DNA from: Gammaproteobacteria bacterium
GTDB lineage: Bacteria; Pseudomonadota; Gammaproteobacteria; Xanthomonadales; SZUA-36
NCBI GenBank assembly: GCA_024277815.1
Contig: JAJRUM010000059.1
Coordinates: 1 to 64,000, forward strand
Length of the DNA stretch: 64,000 nucleotides
Reading direction: 5' to 3'
Under the pieces are notes generated by a model. The model saw only the letters and a program-made list of their open reading frames with translations, searched no databases and had not been told where the DNA came from. How positions within the stretch are numbered: the first letter of the stretch is position 1; each line of letters starts with the position of its first letter. Of this stretch, positions 46,770 to 54,595 are shown in pieces. Made by a program: the position numbers and the translations under genes.

Positions 46770-48242
46770 CTACCTGTCAGCGTCAATCAGGTTCTCAAGT
46801 CTGGCCTCGATATACCCATAGAAGGGATTGCTGCGCAGCCGCTGCAGCAGCGCCGGTGGCAGGATCAATGTCCTGGCCTCACCCAGCATCTGGACTCTGC
46901 CCAGGTGGGGATAACGGGAATCCTGCTGTGCAGACTCCAGACCATAGATCTCATCATCCAGTGGAAACGGCAATGCCACGTGCGATAACGAGAACACCTC
47001 ATCGGGCCAGCGATACGGCAGGCTGCGCTGCACAAAACCGGGAATGCCGGCAGCCTGCCTCAACTCAAGCACTGCGGGGTCATTTTCACCCCGGTTGGTG
47101 ATCACCGAAACGGTGTACTTTCCAGACCCCTCATACATTGTCCGCTGTAAAAACAAGGGATGTTCAGGCCGGATATACTCATCCAGTTCGCCCATGTGAT
47201 TGACGTCAAACAACACCAGTTCACTGCCGTTATCCGGTAACTTCTCATACAGTTTGTCCACCACTGCTGAAGCAAGCACTGTGCTGTCGACCAGCGACTG
47301 GAAGGTCAGCACCGGTGGCATTTGCTGCCACTGACCTGCGGCTTGCATGCGGCGCATCTGTTCCTGCACGGTGTTGGTTAACTTGTAACTCTGCAGGCCT
47401 GCATTCATCGGAAAGGAGTTGTATTTATGCGGGTCGTACTCTGGGTATATATCCACCCAGCGGGACTTTTGAAGGTACTCCAGGTGACCCAACCAGTAAA
47501 ACAGACGTGACACCGAAGCCAGCGCATCCACCGCTATCATCGGTGAAAGCAGGACCAGATGATCCGGTGTCCTTAATTCAGTACCATCTATCGAATCCAT
47601 GCTGTATTTCAACGCCAGGCTGGCGCCGTTGGAGTAACCGACTATGTAAAACGGCTGCTCCGACCCAAGTTGGCCTGCAACATCTCTGGCACCCAGCTGC
47701 ACCGCCGCCAGCCAGTCCTGCCACTGCACCCTGTCCAGCTCGGCTGGCAAAGTGCCATGCCCCGGCATACGCAGGTTCAAGACATAAAACCCCTTGGCAT
47801 AAAACATCGCCGCCAGGCTGCGCAGAGTGTAGGGGGAGTCCGTCATGCCATGCAAAAGCAATACACCGCCGACGGTTTCGGCCGGGCGCAAAACGCTGCT
47901 GCGATTCAGGTTTTCGCCGGATTTGTCCGGGTAAGAATCATTGCCTTTCCGGTAGCGGTTTAACCGCTGTTTTGCCTGGCGGGGTGCGTGGTTATCCACC
48001 AGGGTTTCCAGCTCCTGAAAGACGACTCGTTCTCTGGTCAGATATTGCTCAAGCGTTGTTACCTCGAACTGATCTGACTGATGAAACTCAGCGCTAATTT
48101 CTTCATTGTGCCACCACTGAAGATCAGGACCATCGCGAAGGCTGACAGCGTAGGCAACTATCAGGGTTGCTGCCACCAGCAGAAAGGAAGAAATTATGAA
48201 GCCGGCCAGCCGGACAACTTTACCTGCCGTCTTATTGATCAT
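46770..48242 (-). CDS. Membrane-anchored alpha/beta hydrolase
   Basis: 490 aa. An N-terminal signal anchor (LAGFIISSFLLVAATLIVAYAVSL) is followed by a region of about 100 residues and a hydrolase core: GGVLLLHGMTDSPYTLRSLA (oxyanion HG motif) and the nucleophile elbow GYSNGAS. FDVNHMGEL may carry the acid/base residue, and a C-terminal extension holds further His (SLSHVALPF). Activity cannot be assigned; a lipase or esterase on an envelope substrate is reasonable. Start ATG 48242 has GGAGAG immediately upstream; an in-frame TTG lies at 48251. A terminator for the sortase operon ends 13 nt before it. Confidence 0.75.
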   Translation of the reverse strand: MINKTAGKVVRLAGFIISSFLLVAATLIVAYAVSLRDGPDLQWWHNEEISAEFHQSDQFEVTTLEQYLTRERVVFQELETLVDNHAPRQAKQRLNRYRKGNDSYPDKSGENLNRSSVLRPAETVGGVLLLHGMTDSPYTLRSLAAMFYAKGFYVLNLRMPGHGTLPAELDRVQWQDWLAAVQLGARDVAGQLGSEQPFYIVGYSNGASLALKYSMDSIDGTELRTPDHLVLLSPMIAVDALASVSRLFYWLGHLEYLQKSRWVDIYPEYDPHKYNSFPMNAGLQSYKLTNTVQEQMRRMQAAGQWQQMPPVLTFQSLVDSTVLASAVVDKLYEKLPDNGSELVLFDVNHMGELDEYIRPEHPLFLQRTMYEGSGKYTVSVITNRGENDPAVLELRQAAGIPGFVQRSLPYRWPDEVFSLSHVALPFPLDDEIYGLESAQQDSRYPHLGRVQMLGEARTLILPPALLQRLRSNPFYGYIEARLENLIDADR

Positions 48243-48254
48243 GCTCTCCAAAAG

Positions 48255-48294
48255 AAAAAACAGGCAGAGAGCGCGCTGCGCACTCCCTGCCTGT
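48255..48294 (-). terminator. Rho-independent terminator of the sortase-substrate operon
   Basis: On the minus strand ACAGGCAGGGAG, a GC-rich loop, CTCTCTGCCTGT, then TTTTTT. It sits after the LPTTAG substrate gene and directly before the hydrolase ribosome-binding site, so hydrolase expression would need read-through or a promoter inside the hairpin region. Confidence 0.88.
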
Positions 48295-48378
48295 CGACGT
48301 AACTCATAAGGTCAGGCTTCAAACCCCGGTCGTTATACTACCCACAACCCGGACGCCTGCCCCTGACTCAGTACTTAA

Positions 48379-48942
48379 TTACTGTCTCCGTGACAGGCGC
48401 ATTACACCGCCCAGCCCCAGGAACAAGGCACCGAACAACGCCAACCACGGCAAAGGACCGGCCGTTGTCGGCAGGACAACTGGCTCAGGCTCAGGCTCTG
48501 GCTCAGCTGCTGGTGGCGGAGGTGGTGGTGCAGCTGCTTCGGCTACTTCTACCGGAGGCGGTGACCAAAAGGTATCAGGCACATAGATGTTCACATCCTG
48601 ACGAACCGACAGGTCCTTGATAGAAACATCCTTGCCTTCGATCTTGGTCTGGAAACCAGGGTTATTGGACTTATGGCTGGGACCCAGGGTACCGTCCGCA
48701 TGCTGGTAACGTAAATGGGTGCCACTGGCAGTCTGGGCAACCACCTGTGCGGTCAGCTTGGCGTAAGTGGTGCCATCACGGTCAACCATTCCGAGACAAG
48801 CCTTATCAACAAACTCATAGGCCGCATAGGCTTCCGGGCTAAAGGTAATATCGCTGCAGGTTAGGTCACCTGCACTTACGTTAGCGGAAAGGCCCAGGCC
48901 TGCAAGGGCGATCAACCCGTACTTCAGGTTTACTCTACTCAT
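48379..48942 (-). CDS. Sortase substrate: exported protein with LPTTAG C-terminal sorting signal
   Basis: 187 aa. Signal peptide MSRVNLKYGLIALAGLGLSANVSA; a mature domain of about 105 residues with two Cys (DLTCSDITF, DKACLG); a Pro/Glu-rich spacer (PPPPPPAAEPEPEPEP). It ends with the tripartite sorting signal: LPTTAG at 157-162, hydrophobic helix 164-182 and positive tail RLSRRQ. This is the LPxTG-like cleavage and anchoring arrangement, unusual in Gram-negatives. It lies 13 nt downstream of the sortase gene, so the two form a dedicated pair. What the domain binds is unknown. Confidence 0.88.
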   Translation of the reverse strand: MSRVNLKYGLIALAGLGLSANVSAGDLTCSDITFSPEAYAAYEFVDKACLGMVDRDGTTYAKLTAQVVAQTASGTHLRYQHADGTLGPSHKSNNPGFQTKIEGKDVSIKDLSVRQDVNIYVPDTFWSPPPVEVAEAAAPPPPPPAAEPEPEPEPVVLPTTAGPLPWLALFGALFLGLGGVMRLSRRQ

Positions 48943-48955
48943 ATAGCTTTCTCCT

Positions 48956-49648
48956 CTAAGATTTGACTCGATTGGGGCGTAATTCCCCTTTTACTATATA
49001 GCGTTTGGGTGCATGCCCAACGAAATAAAACGGATAGCATGTCACCAGCGTGATCGAAGAACTGTCGGTCGGTGCAAGCACGCTGACATCCGTGGGCTCA
49101 ACGATGGTAATCGATGAAACCACAAACTCTGTTTTGCCCTGGTGGGTCAGCATCTCAATGCTGTCGCCCAACTCGATATCTTTCAGTACCCGGAAAAAAC
49201 CATCCCGATGACCGGCAATCCCCAGGTTGCCCGGCGAATCGATCCAGCCGGTGCCCTTGATACGGCCTGCCCCACGGTTCAGGTTGATCTCATCGGTACC
49301 GTTATAAACCGGGACTTTCAAATCCAGCTTGTCGATACTGAGAATGGCCAGCGGGGCTTCGTCGCGTACGGCGTTGCCCTGGTGATAATCGGCAATGCGT
49401 TTTTCTGACCAGAGTGAGTAATCGGGTTCCGGGGAGTACGGTGTGCCGCCAGTAGCAGCCTGGGTATTGGTTGCCGGCTCTGCGGCGACCGCCTGCTCAA
49501 AGGCCCGGATGTCCATCCAGCCCTGGTAATCCCCCAAACCACGCAGCAAGAAAAAACTGACCAGCAGAATTGCGCCGATGGCCAGGAAACTTGATTCCAG
49601 CACTCGTAGCGGGGATTTGTGGTTCTTTTTGTTCAAGGATTTAGTCAC
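48956..49648 (-). CDS. Class D-type sortase (transpeptidase)
   Basis: 230 aa. N-terminal membrane anchor (FLAIGAILLVSFFLLRGLG), a linker and a sortase domain. Catalytic residues His147 (GIAGHRDGFFR), Cys204 (TLVTCYPFYFVG) and Arg216 (KRYIVKG) are all present. The TLVTCYPF-YFVG-APKRY block matches class D sortases rather than the class GN enzyme of the dedicated sortase system. The adjacent LPTTAG protein is the evident substrate. First gene of the operon, with a 179-nt upstream region free of other genes. Where the protein would be attached in a Gram-negative envelope is not clear. Confidence 0.9.
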   Translation of the reverse strand: MTKSLNKKNHKSPLRVLESSFLAIGAILLVSFFLLRGLGDYQGWMDIRAFEQAVAAEPATNTQAATGGTPYSPEPDYSLWSEKRIADYHQGNAVRDEAPLAILSIDKLDLKVPVYNGTDEINLNRGAGRIKGTGWIDSPGNLGIAGHRDGFFRVLKDIELGDSIEMLTHQGKTEFVVSSITIVEPTDVSVLAPTDSSSITLVTCYPFYFVGHAPKRYIVKGELRPNRVKS

Positions 49649-49827
49649 CTGTGGAATGTATTTAGCAAGAAATCACCTTGATGGGCGTTTTGCAGTATGA
49701 GCCATCATGTACACTTTTTATGCTTTTGGCAACACAGCATGGCTCCTGTACCCAGGAGATGAAGTTAAAGTAGCCTGCTTCTGAGAGTATTGTGGCTCCT
49801 CGTGCCCCGAAAAAGAGACACTGCGTA

Positions 49828-50406
49828 TCATCCATCCGGGTTCCAGTACACAGTTGTTGTTGCAGCGATCTCGGTCAACATGAGCACTGCTAAATAGGCA
49901 AGCGTTAACACCACCTGCCACTTGCGGGTTTGAGATACAACCACCAATCCTGCTATCACTACCAGCGCCAGGTTCAACAGGTTCACCGGATCGAGCATCG
50001 AAACATCAAAAAGCAGATTATTGATCAGCACCGCGATCAGGTTGAAAAGCGCAATTGCCCCAACCCCCCAGGAACCGTCCGTGGTGAAGTACTCGGCAAG
50101 ATCCTCCGGGTACTGCTCTTCACCGCTGGGCAGAACCAGCGCACCGGCCAGAAACAACAAACCAGCGAGCACCAACAGCAGGCTGAATACACCTACTGAA
50201 ATGGAATGCATGTTATTCACTTCGTACAGCGCGCACCAGAACTGAAACTGGTGCACGAGGACGCTCCCCGCCCAAACGAACGGCAGCCAGTGCAAGCGGC
50301 AAGCTCGCCGCGACCTGAAGGCCCCAACCAGTGACTCAAGCAGATACGTCACCGCCAGACCAAGGATGAATGAGACCGCGACCGTGACAAAACCAAAGAC
50401 ACTCAT
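49828..50406 (-). CDS. Hydrophobic integral membrane protein, unknown function
   Basis: 192 aa from MSVFGFVTVAVSF. Six predicted helices (for example VFGFVTVAVSFILGLAVTYLL, VGVFSLLLVLAGLLFLAGALVL, LLNLALVVIAGLVVV, VVLTLAYLAVLMLTEIAATTTVYW) with a short acidic loop (SGEEQYPEDLAEYF). I do not recognise a family. The start has GGAGCACGAGAC upstream; a frame extending to 50469 lacks one. It lies upstream of the sortase operon on the same strand but 179 nt away. Confidence 0.7.
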   Translation of the reverse strand: MSVFGFVTVAVSFILGLAVTYLLESLVGAFRSRRACRLHWLPFVWAGSVLVHQFQFWCALYEVNNMHSISVGVFSLLLVLAGLLFLAGALVLPSGEEQYPEDLAEYFTTDGSWGVGAIALFNLIAVLINNLLFDVSMLDPVNLLNLALVVIAGLVVVSQTRKWQVVLTLAYLAVLMLTEIAATTTVYWNPDG

Positions 50407-50751
50407 GTCTCGTGCTCCTGTTGTTTCGGCAATAAGCCAGCACGGAGAATGACCAGAATGGAGGAACAATTCAAGTCTGGGTGAGCATGGCTAAAAGTGA
50501 AGGGGGTGTCGGAAACTGCTGGCGTGCGTGACCAACCACAAGTGCCACGCCCCTTAAGAGGCGCCTGGACCACTCATCGGTGCTCCACAGTCAAGACAGT
50601 GGAAAATAGAAATCAGCCTAAAAAAAGTCCATAATTTCGGGAAGGTCTATTACTCTGGGAACACTTACTATCCGGCCATCCACATTGATATCTATCCAGA
50701 GGCATGGTCAACTTACTAATCAGGAAAATCAACAACAGGGGCTTCAGTGCC
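50407..50751. other. Divergent intergenic region
   Basis: About 345 nt between the membrane protein and the DUF3011 gene, which are divergent. I see no gene, strong hairpin or clear -35/-10 pair. It contains AT-rich stretches near 50615-50640 that could hold promoters. Confidence 0.4.
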
Positions 50752-51408
50752 ATGAATACCATTCTCAAAACCACCGCCATCGGTCTGCTGCTGGCCGCAA
50801 CAGTGGCACCGATAGCAGCGACTGGCAACGATATTATTACCTGCGAAAGCCGCCACCAGCGCTACGTTACCTGCCCCATCCAGACACATGGATATGTCGT
50901 GTTGAGGCGACAAATTTCCAGGGCAGCCTGCATCCAGGGCGTTACCTGGGACTATGACAAACGCAACATCTGGGTCGATGGAAATTGTAAAGGTGAGTTT
51001 GAGGTCGAAAACCGGAAGCATTCAAAAAAGAGCAACACCAAGAATGCTGTTGCCGCCGCAGCTGCCATTGCCATCATTGCAGCGATGGCATCCAACAATA
51101 AAAAGGACAAGCATGACAAGTACAACGATGAGGATTACAAGGGCAGCCGCCATACTTCATTTATTCCCGGCTGGATGATTGGTGATTTCGAAGGCTATAA
51201 CATGGACCACGATGCTGACGTTTTCATGAGCATCGACGAAGACGGTCGGGTCGAAGCCCGTGTTAACGGGACGAAACTGCATGGTTATGTGAATGATGAA
51301 CGTTTGTATATTGGTGATTCAGAATTTTACCTGGACCGGGCAGGCAAAGGATTTAACACGACCCAGGTTGGGAACACTTCCAATCAGGTACATTATGTTC
51401 GGCGTTGA
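50752..51408 (+). CDS. DUF3011-domain exported protein
   Basis: 218 aa from MNTILKTTAIG. Signal peptide (IGLLLAATVAPIAATG), then a Cys-containing DUF3011-like domain (ITCESRHQRYVTCPI, SRAACIQGVTWDYDKRNIWVDGNCKGEFEV). A lysine-rich stretch surrounds a 20-residue Ala/Ile-rich hydrophobic segment (KNAVAAAAAIAIIAAMA). A C-terminal beta domain follows (FIPGWMIGDFEGYN, DADVFMSIDEDGRVEARVNG). AGGGG precedes the chosen ATG; a longer frame starts at 50704. The function is unknown. Confidence 0.75.
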   Translation: MNTILKTTAIGLLLAATVAPIAATGNDIITCESRHQRYVTCPIQTHGYVVLRRQISRAACIQGVTWDYDKRNIWVDGNCKGEFEVENRKHSKKSNTKNAVAAAAAIAIIAAMASNNKKDKHDKYNDEDYKGSRHTSFIPGWMIGDFEGYNMDHDADVFMSIDEDGRVEARVNGTKLHGYVNDERLYIGDSEFYLDRAGKGFNTTQVGNTSNQVHYVRR

Positions 51409-51441
51409 GTGCGTAACGAGGGGTGGGGTAAGGGATTACTC

Positions 51442-51612
51442 GGGCTATCCATGCCCTCGCCCTTCGGGTTCGCTGCGCTTTGCGCAGTCTCATGAAGATT
51501 CGCTCATTGTGCAGGGATGCACCGGTGCCGAGAAGCACACGGATGTGCGGGAGCGGCCCCGACGAATCTTTCAAACCCCCGCCGAGCTTCGCTCGACGGA
51601 GTTCCGCTGCTG
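51442..51612. other. Non-coding stretch with a run of short hairpins
   Basis: Between the DUF3011 gene and tRNA-Gln. Three mini-hairpins share a layout of 4-bp stems around a loop containing GGAT: 51442-51456 (reads ATCC on this strand), 51509-51522 and 51535-51548. Two more are CTGCGC-TTT-GCGCAG at 51473-51487 and CGAGC-TTC-GCTCG at 51583-51595. No coding frame here is convincing. It could be a structured RNA or a repeat element. Confidence 0.55.
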
Positions 51613-51681
51613 CCTCACCCCCAGCCAATCATAAAAAAGCCACCCTAGCGGTGGCTTTTTTATGATTGGCTGGGGGTGAGG
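51613..51681. repeat. Perfect 32-bp inverted repeat that includes the 3' end of tRNA-Gln
   Basis: Left arm 51613-51644 and right arm 51650-51681 are exact reverse complements, separated by five bases. The right arm contains the last 15 nt of the tRNA-Gln gene including its CCA; the left arm is an inverted copy of it beyond the terminator. The centre is the terminator hairpin. A duplicated tRNA end is typical of attachment-site or repeat activity. Confidence 0.85.
51633..51661. terminator. Bidirectional terminator between DUF3011 gene and tRNA-Gln
   Basis: AAAAAA-GCCACC, loop CTAGC, GGTGGC-TTTTTT is symmetric, so it can terminate the DUF3011 transcript on the plus strand and the tRNA on the minus strand. 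Confidence 0.9.
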
Positions 51682-51740
51682 GATTCGAACCCCCGCTGGC
51701 GGAGTCAGAGTCCGCAGTCCTACCACTAGACGAACCCCCA
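51667..51740 (-). tRNA. tRNA-Gln (anticodon CTG)
   Basis: 74 nt with encoded CCA. Acceptor TGGGGGT pairs with the ACCCCCA end, the anticodon stem GCGGA/TCCGC carries loop CTCTGAC (anticodon CTG), and the T arm is GCGGGGGTTCGAATCCC. The 5' TGGGG and 3' CCCCAGCCA match bacterial tRNA-Gln. Confidence 0.95.
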
Positions 51741-51789
51741 AATATTCACAACCCGCAACAGCGGGTTGCGAAAGATAAGGCTGCCGGAA

Positions 51790-52182
51790 CTAGCGCTTGG
51801 AGTACTGGGTCGCGTTGAGTGCTTTGTGCAGGCCGACTTTCTTGCGCTCCACTTCGCGTGCGTCACGGGTTACGAAGCCCGCCTTGCGCAGTGCCGGACG
51901 CAGTTCACCGTCGTATTCCATCAATGCGCGGGTCAGGCCGAGGCGGATAGCGCCTGCCTGGCCGGAGATGCCGCCGCCGACAACCGTGGCGCGGATATCA
52001 AACTGCTCGGTCATTTCCAGCTTTTCCAGCGGCTGGCGTACGATCATGCAGGCAGTCTCCCGACCGAAGAATTCATCAATCGGGCGGTTGTTGACGGTGA
52101 TTTCGCCCTTGCCTTTGCTCAGGTAAACCCGTGCTTTTGAAGACTTGCGCCGGCCGGTGCCGTAATACTGTTCAGTAGCCAT
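51790..52182 (-). CDS. rpsI: 30S ribosomal protein S9
   Basis: 130 aa. Family motifs [16 protein letters not shown] at the start, [19 protein letters not shown] in the middle and the basic tail ending in YSKR, which reaches the P-site tRNA. Forms the standard rplM-rpsI operon with the gene upstream (28 nt gap). Confidence 0.98.
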   Translation of the reverse strand: MATEQYYGTGRRKSSKARVYLSKGKGEITVNNRPIDEFFGRETACMIVRQPLEKLEMTEQFDIRATVVGGGISGQAGAIRLGLTRALMEYDGELRPALRKAGFVTRDAREVERKKVGLHKALNATQYSKR

Positions 52183-52210
52183 TTATCTCTAATCCGTTGG
52201 TAATCTGCGA

Positions 52211-52639
52211 CTACAGCTCAAGCTGTGTCGGTTGCTGGGCTGTATGTGGATGATCGGGACCTGCATAGACGTGCAGTTTGCAATACATCGCACGACCCAG
52301 CGGGTTCTTGGGCAGCATGCCCTTCACCGCATACTCAATAGCGCGCTCAGGGTGCGTATCGAGTAATTTGCCCAGGTTGATTGATTTCAGGTTGCCGATG
52401 TAACCGGTGTGACGGTAATACATTTTGTCGTCCAGCTTTTTGCCGGTTACCTTGATCTTCTCAGCATTGACCACGATCATGTGGTCGCCGGTGTCCATGT
52501 TCGGTGTGAACGTAGGCTTATGCTTGCCACGCAGCCGATGAGCCAGCTCGGAGGCCAGTCTGCCCAGGGTTTTGTCTGTCGCATCGACAACGTACCACTC
52601 GCGTTTAATCGTTGCCGGTGTTGCTGTAAAAGTCTTCAT
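52211..52639 (-). CDS. rplM: 50S ribosomal protein L13
   Basis: 142 aa. N-terminal [29 protein letters not shown], then [18 protein letters not shown] and [20 protein letters not shown] are conserved L13 blocks. Early assembly protein of the large subunit. First gene of rplM-rpsI; the promoter must lie in the 96-nt gap to the ferredoxin gene. Confidence 0.98.
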   Translation of the reverse strand: MKTFTATPATIKREWYVVDATDKTLGRLASELAHRLRGKHKPTFTPNMDTGDHMIVVNAEKIKVTGKKLDDKMYYRHTGYIGNLKSINLGKLLDTHPERAIEYAVKGMLPKNPLGRAMYCKLHVYAGPDHPHTAQQPTQLEL

Positions 52640-52735
52640 TATTACCTTTCTCTGTCAATAACCCGTGTCACCGAGTGAAGGGCGGGAATTTTACTGGCTA
52701 AACGCTTCAGTTTCAACCTTCCGGGCGCTTATTTT

Positions 52736-53068
52736 TCAGGTTTCCCGCCGCTGAATTATAAGTCGCTCAACCGGTTTGCCATTTATGATGTGGCTATCGA
52801 TGATTTCATCCACATCTTCTTCATCGATATAGGTGTACCAAATGCCCTCAGGATAGACTACACAGACCGGTCCCTGCTCGCAGCGGTCAAGGCATCCGGT
52901 AGTATTGACACGCACCTTGCCCGCTCCCGCGAGGCCCAGTTCCCTGACTCTGGTTTTTGCATATTCACGCAAAGCTGCAGACCCACACTGATTGCAGGAC
53001 GGTCGATCAGCACCCTCACCACGATCGTTGGTGCAAAAGAACAGGTGTTGTCGGTAATACTGGGCCAT
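52736..53068 (-). CDS. Thioredoxin-like [2Fe-2S] ferredoxin
   Basis: 110 aa. Four cluster cysteines of the shethna/thioredoxin-like type are visible: FFCTND, then SCNQCG region, NTTGCLDRCEQGP. Located between rplM and the DUF481 gene on the same strand. The ATG at 53068 has GAGG upstream; an in-frame TTG precedes it. Such ferredoxins donate electrons in redox or cluster pathways; the partner is unknown. Confidence 0.88.
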   Translation of the reverse strand: MAQYYRQHLFFCTNDRGEGADRPSCNQCGSAALREYAKTRVRELGLAGAGKVRVNTTGCLDRCEQGPVCVVYPEGIWYTYIDEEDVDEIIDSHIINGKPVERLIIQRRET

Positions 53069-53101
53069 CAAAGCCTCATTAGAACCTGCAATGCAGATTG
53101 T

Positions 53102-53836
53102 TCAGAAGTTATACACCAGGTTCATGGTGGTAACGGTATCGGTTTTCTCGGAATCACCCGGCGGCACCTTGGAGTTGTTGCGAACTTCAAAACCGATCTT
53201 CAGTGCAAAACTCTCTGTCATGGATACGGCCAACCCGGTGTTGAACTGCGTGAATGAGTTGTCCGCACCGGTTTCAACCAACAGCCGGTTGGTCCAGTTG
53301 GTGGATTTGAATACCTGCCAGGAATCATCCAGCAACAGTCTGACAATCGCTTCTCTGCTTGCAATGCCCGAAATCCTCTCTTCCAGGTTGCGGTAACCAA
53401 TACCAATTTCACCTTTGAGTGAGTGCTTTTCGCTTTTCATCAGTTGGCGACCATAACCAACCGTGGCAGTCTGTTGCGGGTCGTAGGCACCGAACTTATC
53501 TGCATCCCAACGAACCACGGCAAACAGAAAGCTGACTTCACTCAGTTTACGGTCACTTTGTAGTTCTGCCGTGTAGCGCTCGTTGTCCTTAACGCTGTTT
53601 TCAGACGTCATCAATGCAGTACTGGCAAAACGGTGACGCCATTTTTCTGTGGTTCTGACAAAATTCAACTTGAGATTCAGCGCTGTTGAGTTGGTGTTAC
53701 CGGTGGTGTTGACAAGACCAAACTCGCCGTTGCCTTCCCAGCCCGTGTCAACGGCCTCTTCCTCATCCTGGGCACACACATTGGTACTGAGCAAAAACAC
53801 CCCTCCAACCAACAGTATTGTTACCAAATTCCGCAT
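53102..53836 (-). CDS. DUF481 outer-membrane protein
   Basis: 244 aa from MRNLVTILLVGGVFLLSTNVCAQ (signal peptide). The rest is beta-strand rich with DUF481 features: DTGWEGNGEFGLVNTTGNTNSTALNLKLNF at the start and alternating amphipathic strands ending in NLVYNF, a terminal Phe typical of barrels. Probably an outer-membrane barrel of unknown use. GGAGATAG precedes the chosen ATG; the longer frame adds 17 residues ahead of the signal peptide. Confidence 0.85.
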   Translation of the reverse strand: MRNLVTILLVGGVFLLSTNVCAQDEEEAVDTGWEGNGEFGLVNTTGNTNSTALNLKLNFVRTTEKWRHRFASTALMTSENSVKDNERYTAELQSDRKLSEVSFLFAVVRWDADKFGAYDPQQTATVGYGRQLMKSEKHSLKGEIGIGYRNLEERISGIASREAIVRLLLDDSWQVFKSTNWTNRLLVETGADNSFTQFNTGLAVSMTESFALKIGFEVRNNSKVPPGDSEKTDTVTTMNLVYNF

Positions 53837-53953
53837 CCAACTATCTCCGCAGGTATTAAAAAGTTTGCGAATTATATAGCTTGGCAAGAAAAATGCTAGC
53901 TTTTCCGAGGTACAATAAGCAATTGATTAACCCAACAAAACAGGTTGCACACG

Positions 53954-54595
53954 GTGGCACGCAATTACACACGCCTTGATCGATTGATCGTCAGTTTTGA
54001 TGACGCCTTGCGAATGGCCACTGGCCAGCAGCATAAAGCCCAACGGGAAAACCCGGCGACCGACGTTCCCGAAGTTGTCATGGACGAAGAGAACCGCCGG
54101 CATGTCGCTGGCCTGATGCGCATCAACCATGCCGGTGAAGTCTGTGCCCAGGCTTTGTATGCTGGCCAGGCAGCGACTGCCCGTAATCCGGAAGTACAGG
54201 CTGAAATGCAAAAAGCCGCCAATGAAGAAATTGACCACCTGAGCTGGTGTAAAGACCGGCTGGATGAACTGGACAGCCAACCGAGCCGGCTGGATCCACT
54301 CTGGTACGCGGGCTCATTTGCGATAGGCGCGATCGCCGGGCTGGCCGGTGATGGCTGGAGCCTCGGGTTTTTGAAAGAAACTGAAAACCAGGTCGAGGCT
54401 CATCTTGAAGGGCACATTGAAAAACTTCCGCCGGAAGACGCGCGCAGCCGCGCTATTCTCGCGCAGATGAAGATTGATGAAGCCAAACACGCACAAATGG
54501 CCGATGATTCCGGCGCTTTTGAGCTACCGGAAACGGTACGCGGATTGATGAAAATAACTGCCAGCGCGATGAAAGCCATCGCCTACCGGGTTTAG
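53954..54595 (+). CDS. coq7: 3-demethoxyubiquinol 3-hydroxylase Coq7
   Basis: 213 aa di-iron hydroxylase of late ubiquinone synthesis. Ligand motifs INHAGEVCAQALY, EEIDHLSWC and DEAKHAQ supply the Glu/His set. N-terminal YTRLDRLIVSFDDALR and the hydrophobic membrane-associating segment SFAIGAIAGLAGDGWSLGF are typical. The GTG at 53954 aligns with Pseudomonas Coq7; the frame opens at a TTG three codons earlier. Third ubiquinone gene in this window, with ubiH and ubiI. Confidence 0.92.
   Translation: MARNYTRLDRLIVSFDDALRMATGQQHKAQRENPATDVPEVVMDEENRRHVAGLMRINHAGEVCAQALYAGQAATARNPEVQAEMQKAANEEIDHLSWCKDRLDELDSQPSRLDPLWYAGSFAIGAIAGLAGDGWSLGFLKETENQVEAHLEGHIEKLPPEDARSRAILAQMKIDEAKHAQMADDSGAFELPETVRGLMKITASAMKAIAYRV

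Noticed and set aside
47315-48097. Long plus-strand frame (about 260 codons)
   Set aside because: Antisense to the hydrolase gene, no family motifs, and composition is that of a shadow frame.
49649-49827. Cyclic di-GMP riboswitch upstream of the sortase
   Set aside because: I looked for GEMM signature blocks and did not find them on either strand.
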